Source: Calothrix brevissima NIES-22
GTDB lineage: Bacteria > Cyanobacteriota > Cyanobacteriia > Cyanobacteriales > Nostocaceae
Reading direction: 5' to 3'
NCBI RefSeq assembly: GCF_002367995.1
Contig: NZ_AP018207.1
Location: 4,649,083 to 4,713,082 of the forward strand
Length of the DNA: 64,000 nucleotides
How positions within the stretch are numbered: position 1 is the stretch's first letter; each line of letters opens with the position of its first letter. The translations under genes and the position numbers were made by a program. This document shows, in pieces, positions 16,820 through 24,611 of the stretch. The notes below the pieces were generated by a model. That model was not told the origin of the DNA and made no database searches. It worked only from the letters and a program-made list of their open reading frames with translations.

Positions 16820-16859
16820 ATATAAACTGATAATAAAATTAATTACTATCAGTTTATAT
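16820..16859. promoter_or_regulatory. 13-bp perfect inverted repeat
   Basis: Arms ATATAAACTGATA (16820-16832) and TATCAGTTTATAT (16847-16859) with a 14-nt AT-rich spacer. It sits between the stop of the 16865-17233 gene and the start of the 16595-16816 gene, both minus strand. It could be the operator of the latter or a terminator of the former. The start codon is only four bases away, which favours an operator. Confidence 0.5.
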
Positions 16860-16864
16860 TTTTA

Positions 16865-17233
16865 TTATGCTGACTGTTTAATCTGGTTTAAGGCTATTAA
16901 CATTTCTTCTCGATTGAGATGTCGTTTCTTGCCTGTTTTAGATACTTGGATAGCGTAACTCCATTTTATTCCAGCTTTTGAGCATCTTTTCCTTAACTCT
17001 TGAACAGTGATATGTTTGTTTGTAGATCCTTGATTTTTGTTAGATATTCGAAGTTTGGATTGATCAGTTAAGTTTTCGATTTTACTTACAGTGGGTTTTA
17101 TGGATGTAGTGTAGTTGCAGTGCTTTTCAAAAGCGATAGATATCTCTAGCAAGAATTGTAAAATGAAGAGAGTAGAAAATCCGTAAATAAGAATGTAGAG
17201 AAGCCCTGTTAGCATATACTGTGCTAATTCCAT
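16865..17233 (-). CDS. Hypothetical protein with one membrane helix and a basic C-terminal domain
   Basis: 122 residues, not recognised. A hydrophobic segment at about residues 8-32 is followed by a polar linker. A compact basic region (about residues 75-120, ITVQELRKRCSKAGIKWSY and KKRHLNREEMLIALNQ) has the helix-turn-helix spacing of SAP- or Rho-N-like nucleic-acid-binding modules. A membrane-tethered DNA-binding protein is a possibility, not a finding. It is one of several small minus-strand genes typical of cyanobacterial plasmids. Confidence 0.5.
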   Translation of the reverse strand: MELAQYMLTGLLYILIYGFSTLFILQFLLEISIAFEKHCNYTTSIKPTVSKIENLTDQSKLRISNKNQGSTNKHITVQELRKRCSKAGIKWSYAIQVSKTGKKRHLNREEMLIALNQIKQSA

Positions 17234-17416
17234 TGTTTTAACTCCTGTTGATATAACTAGTAACTGGTTATTTGATGAAGCGGTATGCCAGCTTTCTGTT
17301 TATATCAAAGCGTTAGCTTGTGGAAATTTACTCTGAAGTAAAGATCCGATAATAAATTAATGGTGTAATAGTAGTGAAATATCTTACGCTTGGTTTACTT
17401 AGATAAAGATGCCACT

Positions 17417-17866
17417 CTACATATATTTAACAACTGTTCTAATATTACCAACTAACTGTAGTATCATATTCCAAATAACTTTCCAGCCAAATATTATTCC
17501 CCAAAATCCGCTAATAAATAGACCAAGTACTGATTTAAGAAAGATAACTCCCCTGTAATTTATCTCGACATTTGATTCGGCTTTGGCATAGATAACACCA
17601 TCCCCAATTTGATTTTTCAAATTCCTCACTTTTTGTTCTTCTTCTCTAATCCTTCTTTCTTCTTGCACTTTCCAGCCCCAAGGGATAAATCCCAAAATAA
17701 TCGAAATGGGAAGGTAGAATGGCCAGTTATATATGTAGCCCAGGGAAGCATAGATGATGAAAAAGGTTAGCCCCAAACCAGTACGCCAAACTAAACACCA
17801 AATAATAAACAAACTATTGATAATAGCGTTACGGATAACTATACTTCGATTTTGATGATATGACAT
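17417..17866 (-). CDS. Hypothetical membrane protein
   Basis: 149 residues, not recognised. Two or three hydrophobic segments lie at about residues 13-62, then a charged helical stretch (VQEERRIREEEQKVRNLKNQ), and a further hydrophobic segment lies near residues 105-130. The charged middle could be a short coiled coil on the cytoplasmic side. Transcribed with the same polarity as its small neighbours but separated from them by about 180 bp. Confidence 0.5.
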   Translation of the reverse strand: MSYHQNRSIVIRNAIINSLFIIWCLVWRTGLGLTFFIIYASLGYIYNWPFYLPISIILGFIPWGWKVQEERRIREEEQKVRNLKNQIGDGVIYAKAESNVEINYRGVIFLKSVLGLFISGFWGIIFGWKVIWNMILQLVGNIRTVVKYM

Positions 17867-18293
17867 TTGAAGATGTCTCCCGATAGCTAATATTAAATTT
17901 TATTTATGATGATTGCATACCTTAAGATTAAACTTAAGGCTAGTTCGAGTTATCATCTTGATAGTTAGAAATTAGGAAATACATAATCAATTGCAATTAC
18001 CTACTGAACCACATTACAGAAGGTTAAATATACCAACCTATCGTAACAATGTTTGTACTTAGCCCGGTATAGTTACTGTTGCTAAAATTGATATTTACTG
18101 TTTTACCGATTATATCTTCACTGATTTTAAATCAAAGCAAAGTTTTGATGATTTTTTTAATAAGTTTAAAATTGAGGTATAGTTTTTAGAAAAAATAAAA
18201 ATGATTAAGATTTGACTCTTAACCATTTGATGATATATTTGTAAAATGATGGGATCTACCTATGTTTGATTTACATGGTTGAGGCGTATGCCA
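17867..18293. other. Intergenic region with a CCTTAAG palindrome
   Basis: About 430 AT-rich bases with no supported gene. An inverted repeat, CCTTAAG at 17920-17926 and CTTAAGG at 17933-17939 (6-nt spacer), lies about 55 bp upstream of the 17417-17866 gene and may be an operator. Nothing else was recognised. Confidence 0.5.
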
Positions 18294-18896
18294 TTAGTTG
18301 TGGTTTTTCTTGTTGCGCCCCTTAGTAGCTGATTGCACCTTAAACCGTACCTGTTTCCCAATAGTTATCTCAGCAACATCGCTAATATCTTTACCAGATT
18401 TATAGGCTTCAAGAATTGCCTTATTATTAGCTTGGTACTTAATAACTCTAAATTCATCAGGAAAATCTTGATCATCTACCTCTACTAGTAAGTTAGCGAC
18501 TTTGGGCGGGTTATCCCTGATTTCAATTACCCTTTCCTTACCAATATTTTTGTCACTGATTAATCCAATCTCGTGTAGATGGATCAGGGTACGCTTGATT
18601 TGTTCAAGTTGAGTTTTACGACGTGAGATTACCTGGTCGTGGAGTTCGGCTACTCGCACTTTTCTTTCTTCCCAGGTTTCAAGGTCAAGATTTAGCTGGT
18701 CAACTACCCAGGCGATCGCATCAATTTTGGTTTCGATACCATCTTGAACACCCATAAGTTCTTGTACGAGTTGTTCTACTTTACCTTCTTTGCCTAACTC
18801 GCTTGCTTCCTCTATCTGTGACCAGAGTTTAGCAGCATCTAAGCTTAACTCTTTGAGCGTGAGTTGATTGATTTCGCGTTCAATTGCTTGAGTCAT
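18294..18896 (-). CDS. Siphovirus Gp157-like protein
   Basis: 200 residues. The first 90 residues are helical and Glu/Lys-rich (LTLKELSLDAAKLWSQIEE, then GIETKIDAIAWVVDQL, then WEERKVRVAELHDQV), the typical organisation of the phage Gp157 family. The C-terminal half ends PDEFRVIKYQANNKAILEAYKSGK, another family feature in which an Ile or Val replaces a canonical residue. Gp157 of Streptococcus phage Sfi21 was associated with phage resistance when expressed from a plasmid, and relatives sit near single-strand-binding or recombination genes. It follows a hairpin terminator that separates it from the small gene upstream. Confidence 0.75.
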   Translation of the reverse strand: MTQAIEREINQLTLKELSLDAAKLWSQIEEASELGKEGKVEQLVQELMGVQDGIETKIDAIAWVVDQLNLDLETWEERKVRVAELHDQVISRRKTQLEQIKRTLIHLHEIGLISDKNIGKERVIEIRDNPPKVANLLVEVDDQDFPDEFRVIKYQANNKAILEAYKSGKDISDVAEITIGKQVRFKVQSATKGRNKKNHN

Positions 18897-18920
18897 GATT
18901 TACTTTTTGATATGAAAAGC

Positions 18921-18950
18921 CAGTAGCAGTTACCTATTTACCTGCTACTG
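18921..18950 (-). terminator. Rho-independent terminator-like hairpin
   Basis: Arms 18921-18929 (CAGTAGCAG) and 18942-18950 (CTGCTACTG), loop 12 nt. On the minus strand the stem is followed by GCTTTTCATAT, a short T-run, so it fits termination of the small gene at 18993-19160 or attenuation ahead of the Gp157-like gene. Confidence 0.6.
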
Positions 18951-18992
18951 CTTGTTGACTAGGAAGAGTTGATGCTTGAAGGGAGATTGAAT

Positions 18993-19160
18993 CTAGTACC
19001 CGTACCGCAAGTGATAGTAATCTGACTTTTCTTGTGCTAATTCTGCTTCATAGTCGTAGTAATCCGCCTCGCTTATTAAGGTGCTTATTTGTTGAATTTG
19101 CTGGGCAGAGGTTACTAATTTTTTGTTAGCTTTTAGATTAGAATTAGTAGTAGTTTTCAT
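18993..19160 (-). CDS. Small hypothetical protein (55 residues)
   Basis: An open frame from ATG 19158-19160 to TAG 18993-18995. The product begins MKTTTNSNLKANKKLV, then has a helical ISTLISEADYYDYEAEL segment and an unusually tyrosine-rich end (YYHLRYGY). A terminator-like hairpin just beyond its stop supports a real transcript. I do not recognise a family. Short acidic, Tyr-rich proteins of this sort occur among plasmid accessory genes. No convincing ribosome-binding site is visible. Confidence 0.45.
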   Translation of the reverse strand: MKTTTNSNLKANKKLVTSAQQIQQISTLISEADYYDYEAELAQEKSDYYHLRYGY

Positions 19161-19294
19161 GTCTATACAACTTCAATTTTTCAATGAAGTTATTGCGTTA
19201 GCAAATGTTGTGATATTGACTTAGAAAGATAATATTTATTTTTTACCTTTCTCATAACTATCTACTACTGATTTGTCTTTAACCACTGGCTTTT

Positions 19295-19594
19295 CTACCA
19301 CAAAGATAGTTGTCCTGGTGATATGTTTCCCCGTCGTCGCGTATGGAACAGCAGATGACAAGCTGTGCATAAAGCCGCGAGATTCTCGACTCGATTATCT
19401 TCGGGCAGATAATTCCAGTGGTGAACCACTAAAGTTTTAATACTGCGTTCTCTACGATTTAACCCATCTCTTTTATCAGTTGGGCGTAAGCATTGTATAC
19501 CACAGCGCGTGCATTTCCAGTCGGATTTTGATTTGACCTCAAGTGCGATAGTATCCCAGTTTGAAGAATAGCGACTGCGGGTTTTGCTAGTCAT
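19295..19594 (-). CDS. HNH endonuclease-like protein
   Basis: 99 residues. CTRCGIQC, then LVVHHWNYLPEDNRVENL and LAALCTACHLLFHTRR form a complete HNH/beta-beta-alpha-metal core: zinc-binding CxxC pairs, the catalytic His pair, Asn in the loop and the last His on the helix. The N-terminal ~30 residues are basic (SRYSSNWDTIALEVKSKSDWKC). Small free-standing HNH proteins are common on phages and plasmids as nicking, packaging-associated or homing nucleases. Target unknown. It stands alone, with more than 300 bp upstream. Confidence 0.85.
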   Translation of the reverse strand: MTSKTRSRYSSNWDTIALEVKSKSDWKCTRCGIQCLRPTDKRDGLNRRERSIKTLVVHHWNYLPEDNRVENLAALCTACHLLFHTRRRGNISPGQLSLW

Positions 19595-19916
19595 TAATCA
19601 GTCCTTTTGGGTTACACAAAAATAATTTTGATTATATCGTTAATGTTTATCATAATATACTTAATTTTTTTATATTCAGTTTTGTTTATAAATTTATTTG
19701 CGTAGTTAAGGGACTCTTAACTTTTAAAAAAGGATATATATGCACTGATTATTGTAATTGAACAATGCAGGTTACGCCAAAAAATAAAATATAAGTCTTT
19801 GATATCGGTGCGGATTTCTAGCGGAGCAAGCTAATGATTGACGCAGATGATCTACTACTCTTGCAGTTGCTCCTTTGATGAATTTGATGCAATATTGTTG
19901 TTTTTATATTAAGTAT
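19595..19916. other. Intergenic region with a short inverted repeat
   Basis: About 320 AT-rich bases without a supported gene. One hairpin, AGTTAAG (19704-19710) with CTTAACT (19716-19722), has a 5-nt loop. It could be an operator for the HNH gene or part of the 3' end of the gene cluster at 19917-21556. Confidence 0.5.
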
Positions 19917-20456
19917 TTAAGCAGAAAGTTTTTCGGAAAAATTTACCTGCGACATAACTTGTGCGCGTACTGAATTAGCAGCTGTCTCTGCAATTTCTGC
20001 TCTATCAGAATCAGTAAGCAGTACTGCAAGTAGTGATTTGAGAGCTTCACGGTTAGATATAAACTCTTCACCGTATAAATCATCTTGCAGTAGGGTGGCT
20101 TCTAAGTGAGGTAATAGCTCAGGCGCAGGAGATAGTAACCGCTCTTTAATGCGTCTCCTTGCAGTCTCTGTTGCCGCTTTTGTACCTACACCTAAATCCC
20201 ATGTTTCAATTATTAGCCTGATTTCACGGTTAAGTGATACACGCAGCGTTGATAGGCGACCAAATAAAGGAAGGTTGAGCATTAAAGGTGGTAGTGCATT
20301 ACCCCAATCCAGACCAGCACCAATAGTGCAATTGGCTTCATCTTCGATACGAACAGCCTCATCGAGCCATCCTTCACCAAAAAGTAAATCTATAGCTTCT
20401 TGGGTTGTTACTGGCTCATTCACCTGAGAATTATTATTTTGCTGTTGATGATTCAT
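19917..20456 (-). CDS. Hypothetical protein
   Basis: 179 residues, not recognised. A Gln/Asn-rich N-terminus precedes VTTQEAIDLLFGEGWLDEAVRIEDEANC, then a mostly helical acidic protein without membrane segments or catalytic signature. It is 11 bp downstream of the GNAT-like gene on the same strand, so the two are probably co-transcribed and may work together. Confidence 0.55.
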   Translation of the reverse strand: MNHQQQNNNSQVNEPVTTQEAIDLLFGEGWLDEAVRIEDEANCTIGAGLDWGNALPPLMLNLPLFGRLSTLRVSLNREIRLIIETWDLGVGTKAATETARRRIKERLLSPAPELLPHLEATLLQDDLYGEEFISNREALKSLLAVLLTDSDRAEIAETAANSVRAQVMSQVNFSEKLSA

Positions 20457-20467
20457 AAATTTTCACC

Positions 20468-21016
20468 TTATCTTCGTCTCAATACACCATACTCAAAGTA
20501 AACCAAATTATCGTATTCTTCTTCAGACCCGCAGTTAAACATATTTTGTTTTTCGTAAAATCCTACAGACCTTGGTAAAGAATGCAACCCAACTCTACCT
20601 TCATACCCAAGCTCAACACTTCTAATTCTGGCGAAATTTAAAAGTGCTTGACCAACACCTTTGAATTGAGGCGGACGCTGAATTTCAATTCGGTTAGTGG
20701 GGGCAGTTGCAATACCATCAACATAAACTAGTCTCTTACCAATATTCAACCGGGAACCGTGCATTTGTGTTTCTATTATCATTAATCCTTGAGTTGTGTT
20801 TTCGCACTCAACTGCATAACCTTCAAGATTTGCTTGATTAGCAATATATCTTAATTTAAATATCCAGTCCCAGTATTTATCTTCTTGAGTAAATAACCTT
20901 AATTTTTCGACCCAATCATTTACATAATCATCAACGTGTCTTTGTCCTAAATCTACCAAATATGCTTCAACAGATGTGTTATCGCTACCTCTTTTTAATT
21001 CGATTTTTCGCTGCAC
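20468..21016 (-). CDS. GNAT-family N-acetyltransferase-like protein
   Basis: 182 residues. The C-terminal half has the acetyl-CoA-binding pattern of GNAT enzymes: a strand, QFKGVGQALLNFARIRSVELGYEGRV (Q/RxxGxG/A and the following helix), then SLPRSVGFYEKQNMF near the end. The first 100 residues are less typical. Substrate unknown. It lies between two uncharacterised genes on the same strand. GNAT proteins on plasmids are sometimes toxins that acetylate tRNAs, but there is no recognisable antitoxin next to it, so I do not make that claim. Confidence 0.75.
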   Translation of the reverse strand: MQRKIELKRGSDNTSVEAYLVDLGQRHVDDYVNDWVEKLRLFTQEDKYWDWIFKLRYIANQANLEGYAVECENTTQGLMIIETQMHGSRLNIGKRLVYVDGIATAPTNRIEIQRPPQFKGVGQALLNFARIRSVELGYEGRVGLHSLPRSVGFYEKQNMFNCGSEEEYDNLVYFEYGVLRRR

Positions 21017-21070
21017 CTAAAGCTCCTAGTTATTAACTTATTCTTAAAGCTTATAACGGCTATTTTACTA

Positions 21071-21556
21071 CTAAATAAAAGAGTAAAAGTGACTGCGTAT
21101 ATCAGTGGCTTTATGCCAACCAGCTAGCACAGCATCATCTGAAATTTCTCCAATAACTACCAAATTATCTTCTTTATCCACATAGTAAGGTAAAGGTTCA
21201 GCACTCAACCAACCATAAGCAATGGCTTCTTGGTCTCGCTCAAAAATTGAAACTTCTAAACTTTGCTCATATCTTGAGTAGTAGTAAGGTAAATAGCAAG
21301 CTGGGTATTCTCTTAAAGATTCGCGATTAACTGTGTATGATTGCCAACGTAGTCGCTCACCCTTAATTTCTTTTGGATTAGCTTCTAGCCAATCATAAAG
21401 TTTTTTAGCTTGCCTCAATGCGTAGTCTTTGCCTTCAAAAACAACGCTGGGAAGAAAAATATCGCCGTCAAAATGCACCGCGACTTCAAATAAATCTTCA
21501 TCCTCATCTTCGGCTTCTGTTACCTCAATGATTCCAGCCTTATATAGTTCGGTCAT
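21071..21556 (-). CDS. Hypothetical acidic protein
   Basis: 161 residues, not recognised. The N-terminal 50 residues are very acidic (TEAEDEDEDLFEV), and the middle is rich in aromatic residues (YPACYLPYYYSRYEQ). No membrane segment, signal peptide or known motif is seen. It is 54 bp upstream of the GNAT-like gene on the same strand and may be the first gene of a three-gene unit. Confidence 0.55.
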   Translation of the reverse strand: MTELYKAGIIEVTEAEDEDEDLFEVAVHFDGDIFLPSVVFEGKDYALRQAKKLYDWLEANPKEIKGERLRWQSYTVNRESLREYPACYLPYYYSRYEQSLEVSIFERDQEAIAYGWLSAEPLPYYVDKEDNLVVIGEISDDAVLAGWHKATDIRSHFYSFI

Positions 21557-21816
21557 TTCCCTGCATTGCTTCGTCAGATATACCCCTACATTATTAAAAT
21601 TTTAGCTTTCAGTTACAAAATAATCAGAACGCTCTGTTGGTTCTAATCTCTTATCTGGAGGGAAGTTTTGTTTGTGTACACGAGCCAGCACCGTAGTGTT
21701 AGTGCAGATCGGCATTATCTCCAGGAGGAACTAAAGCCCTATTCTTTTTCTTACCCGCGATCGCATTAACAGAGCGAATCAGTGTAAATTCAGAAATTCT
21801 TAAAATTAATAAAATA

Positions 21817-22341
21817 CTAACTTGGTGGATGATATAAACCTGTATCCCGATCAAACTGCCACCCTATACCCGATCGATCCTTGTTCTTGCACCATGCCAC
21901 AAAAAGCGGTGGTGGCAGATTAATTCGCTGCTCGCGTATAGTTTCTACACTTACACCAAGTCTTGAAGCTAAACCTTCTTCCGTTAGCGGTTGGATTCGA
22001 GGAGTTTGCCCTTGATAATATGAATTGTTGTTGTACGATTTATTCCGCCGCTTCGGTTGGTTGTTGAGATGATTTTGAATTTTAATAATAGCCTCAGCAA
22101 ATTGTTTCATTTGGGCTGTTATCTCTTCAGTTTTTTGTTCTAAAGAGTCCAAACGTTTATCTTCATTACCAGCAATTGCATCAAGGTCAGCTAGAGAACC
22201 ATCTAGGTATAGCTCAATAAAACGGGTGAGCGTCGCTGTTGCCGTCGTGCCTTTCGAGTTGCAACGGGCGATAAACTGCTCCCACATCTTTTGGTCACAG
22301 TTGAAAGATGCTAGCTTCTTTGTTCTCCCTGTATTGCTCAT
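21817..22341 (-). CDS. Putative DNA-binding protein with a coiled-coil linker
   Basis: 174 residues. The first ~55 residues (LASFNCDQKMWEQFIARCNSKGTTATATLTRFIELYL) resemble a ribbon-helix-helix domain: a short strand, helix, turn, helix. A coiled coil follows (about residues 60-92, DSLEQKTEEITAQMKQFAEA), then a Tyr/Asn/Gln-rich linker. The C-terminal helix-turn-helix-like segment reads LTEEGLASRLGVSVETIREQRIN and ends in a GIGWQFDRDTGLYHPP stretch. This two-domain layout is common on cyanobacterial plasmids. Three tandem TCTAGGTAA repeats lie immediately upstream of its start and are the obvious candidate binding site. Confidence 0.6.
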   Translation of the reverse strand: MSNTGRTKKLASFNCDQKMWEQFIARCNSKGTTATATLTRFIELYLDGSLADLDAIAGNEDKRLDSLEQKTEEITAQMKQFAEAIIKIQNHLNNQPKRRNKSYNNNSYYQGQTPRIQPLTEEGLASRLGVSVETIREQRINLPPPLFVAWCKNKDRSGIGWQFDRDTGLYHPPS

Positions 22342-22373
22342 ATCTAGGTAATGTCTAGGTAATATCTAGGTAA
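22341..22373. promoter_or_regulatory. Triple 11-bp tandem repeat at the start of a DNA-binding gene
   Basis: TATCTAGGTAA, TGTCTAGGTAA, TATCTAGGTAA at 22341-22351, 22352-22362 and 22363-22373: exact 11-bp phase with one variable position. It begins at the first base of the start codon of the minus-strand DNA-binding gene, so it overlaps the translation-initiation region. Likely an autoregulatory operator. A related TATCTAGGTTT occurs (on the minus strand) upstream of the 41121 gene. Confidence 0.65.
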
Positions 22374-22446
22374 ACTAGTCATGGACACCGAACAACTGAG
22401 TGTGTTTCCATCTTGATAACTACCTTGACACTATCATGATGAGCGT

Positions 22447-22505
22447 ATGAGTGCGATGGCCGAACCGCCCGGCGGAGGCTATGCCTTCTGGAGTGAGACG
22501 CTTTT
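22447..22505. repeat. GC-rich dispersed-repeat-like sequence
   Basis: A locally GC-rich stretch (GCGATGGCCGAACCGCCCGG and neighbouring bases) set in AT-rich DNA immediately 3' of the recombinase gene. The wording resembles the short dispersed repeats of Nostoc-type genomes. A genome-wide copy count is not possible here. Confidence 0.35.
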
Positions 22506-22512
22506 TTATTTT

Positions 22513-23595
22513 TCACCTGTGTTTGCTTTTTCTACGCAGTGCGTGAGAAGTCCCAACACGCCCGACATGGTGAATGTATTTTGCAGTTGTCGCCGGGGAA
22601 GCGTGTCCCAAATCTGCTTGCAAGTCAAAATCAGAAGCTCCATTTTTTTTAGCCAGCGTTGCGTGGGTATGGCGGAGAAAGTGGGCACTGAACTTAATTC
22701 CCGCACAAGCAGAAATTTCCTCCATCATCAGTCGCAACCCGCGATCGCTTAAAGGTTTACCCCTATCCCGCCGGCTGGGACTAGGAAACACCGGCCGATC
22801 GTTGCTGGCATCGCCACGGTAATCCAGTAGCACCGCACTAGTTTCCGGATCGAGACTAATGGTTCTAGTTTTATTTCGTTTCCCCGTCACAGTTAACAAC
22901 AGACAATCCCCATCCTCCCGAAACTGCCGCCAAAATAACCCCGGCGTAATTACGCGCTTACCATAATCAGAAGTTTGCCGGGCAATTTCTCCCGCCCTCA
23001 CCCCACTGTAAAACATGAGAGTAAACAGCAACCAGTGCATCTTATTAGTGTTGTGTTGCAAGTCTACTTCAATCGCCGCTTTTTCCAACTTAGCAATCTC
23101 GCGTTCCGAGAGAATCCGCTCTGCGAGCTTATCGTCCCACTGTATGCTTAAGTCCTTGCCCAAGTCGATAGCAAAATAACCAATAGAAGCTCTAGTACCC
23201 CACTCCCACAAACTTTTAATCGCTGCCGTGTATTTAGCCGCAGTATTTTTACTAATTCCATAAGTATTTTTCTTTCCCCGTACTGGCTTTTCATCCTTGA
23301 GCCAAGCCAGATAAGCGTGTAGGTGGAATAAAGTTACCATCCTCAAATCAGATATCCCAAACCGCGACTGCATATAATCGACAAGCTCATAACCAATTTG
23401 CCGATATGCCCGTCGCGTTTGGTCGCTTTTGATAGTGACAGAATGCACCCATAGCTCAATTAGCTGCTGTGTCGAACTAATTTTCTGGCGGTTGGGAAAA
23501 TAATAATCCACAAGCGCAACACGAGCTTCATCAAGCGGTAGAGTCACCACCTCGACAGCAAGTGATTCCACGCTTTTGACGGGTAAATTTTCCAT
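22513..23595 (-). CDS. Tyrosine recombinase (integrase)
   Basis: 360 residues from ATG at 23593-23595; an in-frame start at 23685 would add 30 residues. The N-terminal SAM-like domain (about residues 40-150) is followed by the catalytic domain with R (SGVRAGEIA), K in the beta-hairpin (TGKRNKTRT), HxLRH (SAHFLRHTHATL), H (LGHASPATTAKY) and the nucleophile Tyr in KYIHH. All expected catalytic residues are present. Enzymes of this kind resolve plasmid dimers or integrate mobile DNA. No attachment site was proven. A repeated 13-bp motif near its upstream end (23715, 23880) may be relevant. Confidence 0.88.
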   Translation of the reverse strand: MENLPVKSVESLAVEVVTLPLDEARVALVDYYFPNRQKISSTQQLIELWVHSVTIKSDQTRRAYRQIGYELVDYMQSRFGISDLRMVTLFHLHAYLAWLKDEKPVRGKKNTYGISKNTAAKYTAAIKSLWEWGTRASIGYFAIDLGKDLSIQWDDKLAERILSEREIAKLEKAAIEVDLQHNTNKMHWLLFTLMFYSGVRAGEIARQTSDYGKRVITPGLFWRQFREDGDCLLLTVTGKRNKTRTISLDPETSAVLLDYRGDASNDRPVFPSPSRRDRGKPLSDRGLRLMMEEISACAGIKFSAHFLRHTHATLAKKNGASDFDLQADLGHASPATTAKYIHHVGRVGTSHALRRKSKHR

Positions 23596-23714
23596 AATAA
23601 AATTCCCCAACCCCCACTGATAATTATGATGCCGAGAACCGTAATTCCCGGTATCTTTATGATAGTTGTTTCCCAAGCACCACAAAATTACTCATCGAAA
23701 ATAATCTATATCGT

Positions 23715-23727
23715 ATATCCGCAGATA
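23715..23727. repeat. 13-bp direct repeat, copy A (ATATCCGCAGATA)
   Basis: Identical to 23880-23892, 165 bp away. This copy carries partial dyad symmetry (ATATC...GATAT) and lies about 120 bp upstream of the recombinase start. Candidate operator or recombination-site half. Confidence 0.4.
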
Positions 23728-23874
23728 TCCCGTATGCGATGATGGTAGTGGGGAAAGTTGGGGAAGTAGGAGGAGATAGGGAGGCAGGGGGAGTAAGTAA
23801 ATATTAGAACTCGAAGCAAATGGTTAAAGAACTGGTTAGAAATCACTTCTCCACAACAAAAGCGCGAGGGACTG

Positions 23875-24369
23875 GTGGAATATCCGCAGATAAATATAAA
23901 ACTTCTGTCTGAAGAAGACCGGGAGTTGGTGAAGCAGGCCAAGCAGCGTGCTGAGGAGTTGCGCCTCACTTTTAAGGAGTTTGTGCTGAATTGTATTAGA
24001 AACGCACTCGTGGAAGAGAGTCCGGATGATGCAGATAGTGCAACTGCTGCTGAAATTGAAGCTTTAAAAGCTCAAATCGCCACCCTGGAAGAGAAGGTGA
24101 ATATTCCTTCTGCGACCAAAACGGAAGTACATACCCTCCAAGAGCGGTTAAATCAATTGCGGGTGGGGATTTCAAATGAAATTAAGAAAGATAGGGAGCA
24201 ACTTGCTTCTTTAACGCTGGCGATCTCCCGACTTGAAAGCCAAATTGAACAGCTAACACCTTCCTTAAATCTTCAAGTGGATGGCGAAGGAAATTCCGAC
24301 AGTGATAGCGACTGGATTTTTGGGGAAGACTCAGGCAGTTTGGGAGGAGAAGATGTTGAGGGTTTTTGA
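23875..24369 (+). CDS. Coiled-coil protein with a ribbon-helix-helix-like N-terminus
   Basis: 164 residues from GTG 23875; no ATG is available in frame before the conserved-looking start MEYPQINIKLL. Residues 1-50 (INIKLLSEEDRELVKQAKQR, then LRLTFKEFVLNCIRNAL) look like a ribbon-helix-helix DNA-binding motif. Residues 60-135 form a long coiled coil (EIEALKAQIATLEEKV and RLNQLRVGISNEIKKDREQL). The tail is Ser/Asp/Gly-rich. This is the architecture of small plasmid partition or regulatory proteins. It is divergent from the recombinase gene and carries one copy of the 13-bp repeat in its first codons. Confidence 0.55.
   Translation: MEYPQINIKLLSEEDRELVKQAKQRAEELRLTFKEFVLNCIRNALVEESPDDADSATAAEIEALKAQIATLEEKVNIPSATKTEVHTLQERLNQLRVGISNEIKKDREQLASLTLAISRLESQIEQLTPSLNLQVDGEGNSDSDSDWIFGEDSGSLGGEDVEGF
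23880..23892. repeat. 13-bp direct repeat, copy B (ATATCCGCAGATA)
   Basis: Second exact copy, lying at codons 2-6 of the plus-strand coiled-coil gene. An operator that overlaps its own gene start would fit autorepression. Confidence 0.4.
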
Positions 24370-24611
24370 ATGTGCTCAACTGATAGAGGGCGATCACTAC
24401 TTCACAGAACTTATGACTTGCAACATAAAACATCCGTTTCAGACAAAATATACTTTACAAGCTAGGCTAGTAAGACAATGTATTCACACCATCGACGCAA
24501 GTTTAAAATCGTTTAAACAAAAGCAGCACCAGTAGTATCGCTTTTATAGTTGACTTGTACTAAGTCAGAAATTAAGAAAAATTTTTAGTAAAAAATTATT
24601 GTTATCTTGGT

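Noticed and set aside
19917-21016. GNAT plus neighbour as a classical toxin-antitoxin module
   Set aside because: The neighbouring gene lacks a ribbon-helix-helix or other antitoxin motif, so the claim cannot be supported.
22341-22373. CRISPR-like repeats
   Set aside because: Repeats are 11 bp and directly adjacent with no spacers; an operator is the better reading.
24353-24535. Small plus-strand frame overlapping the end of the coiled-coil gene
   Set aside because: Out of frame with its neighbour, no ribosome site, no recognisable composition; most likely chance.
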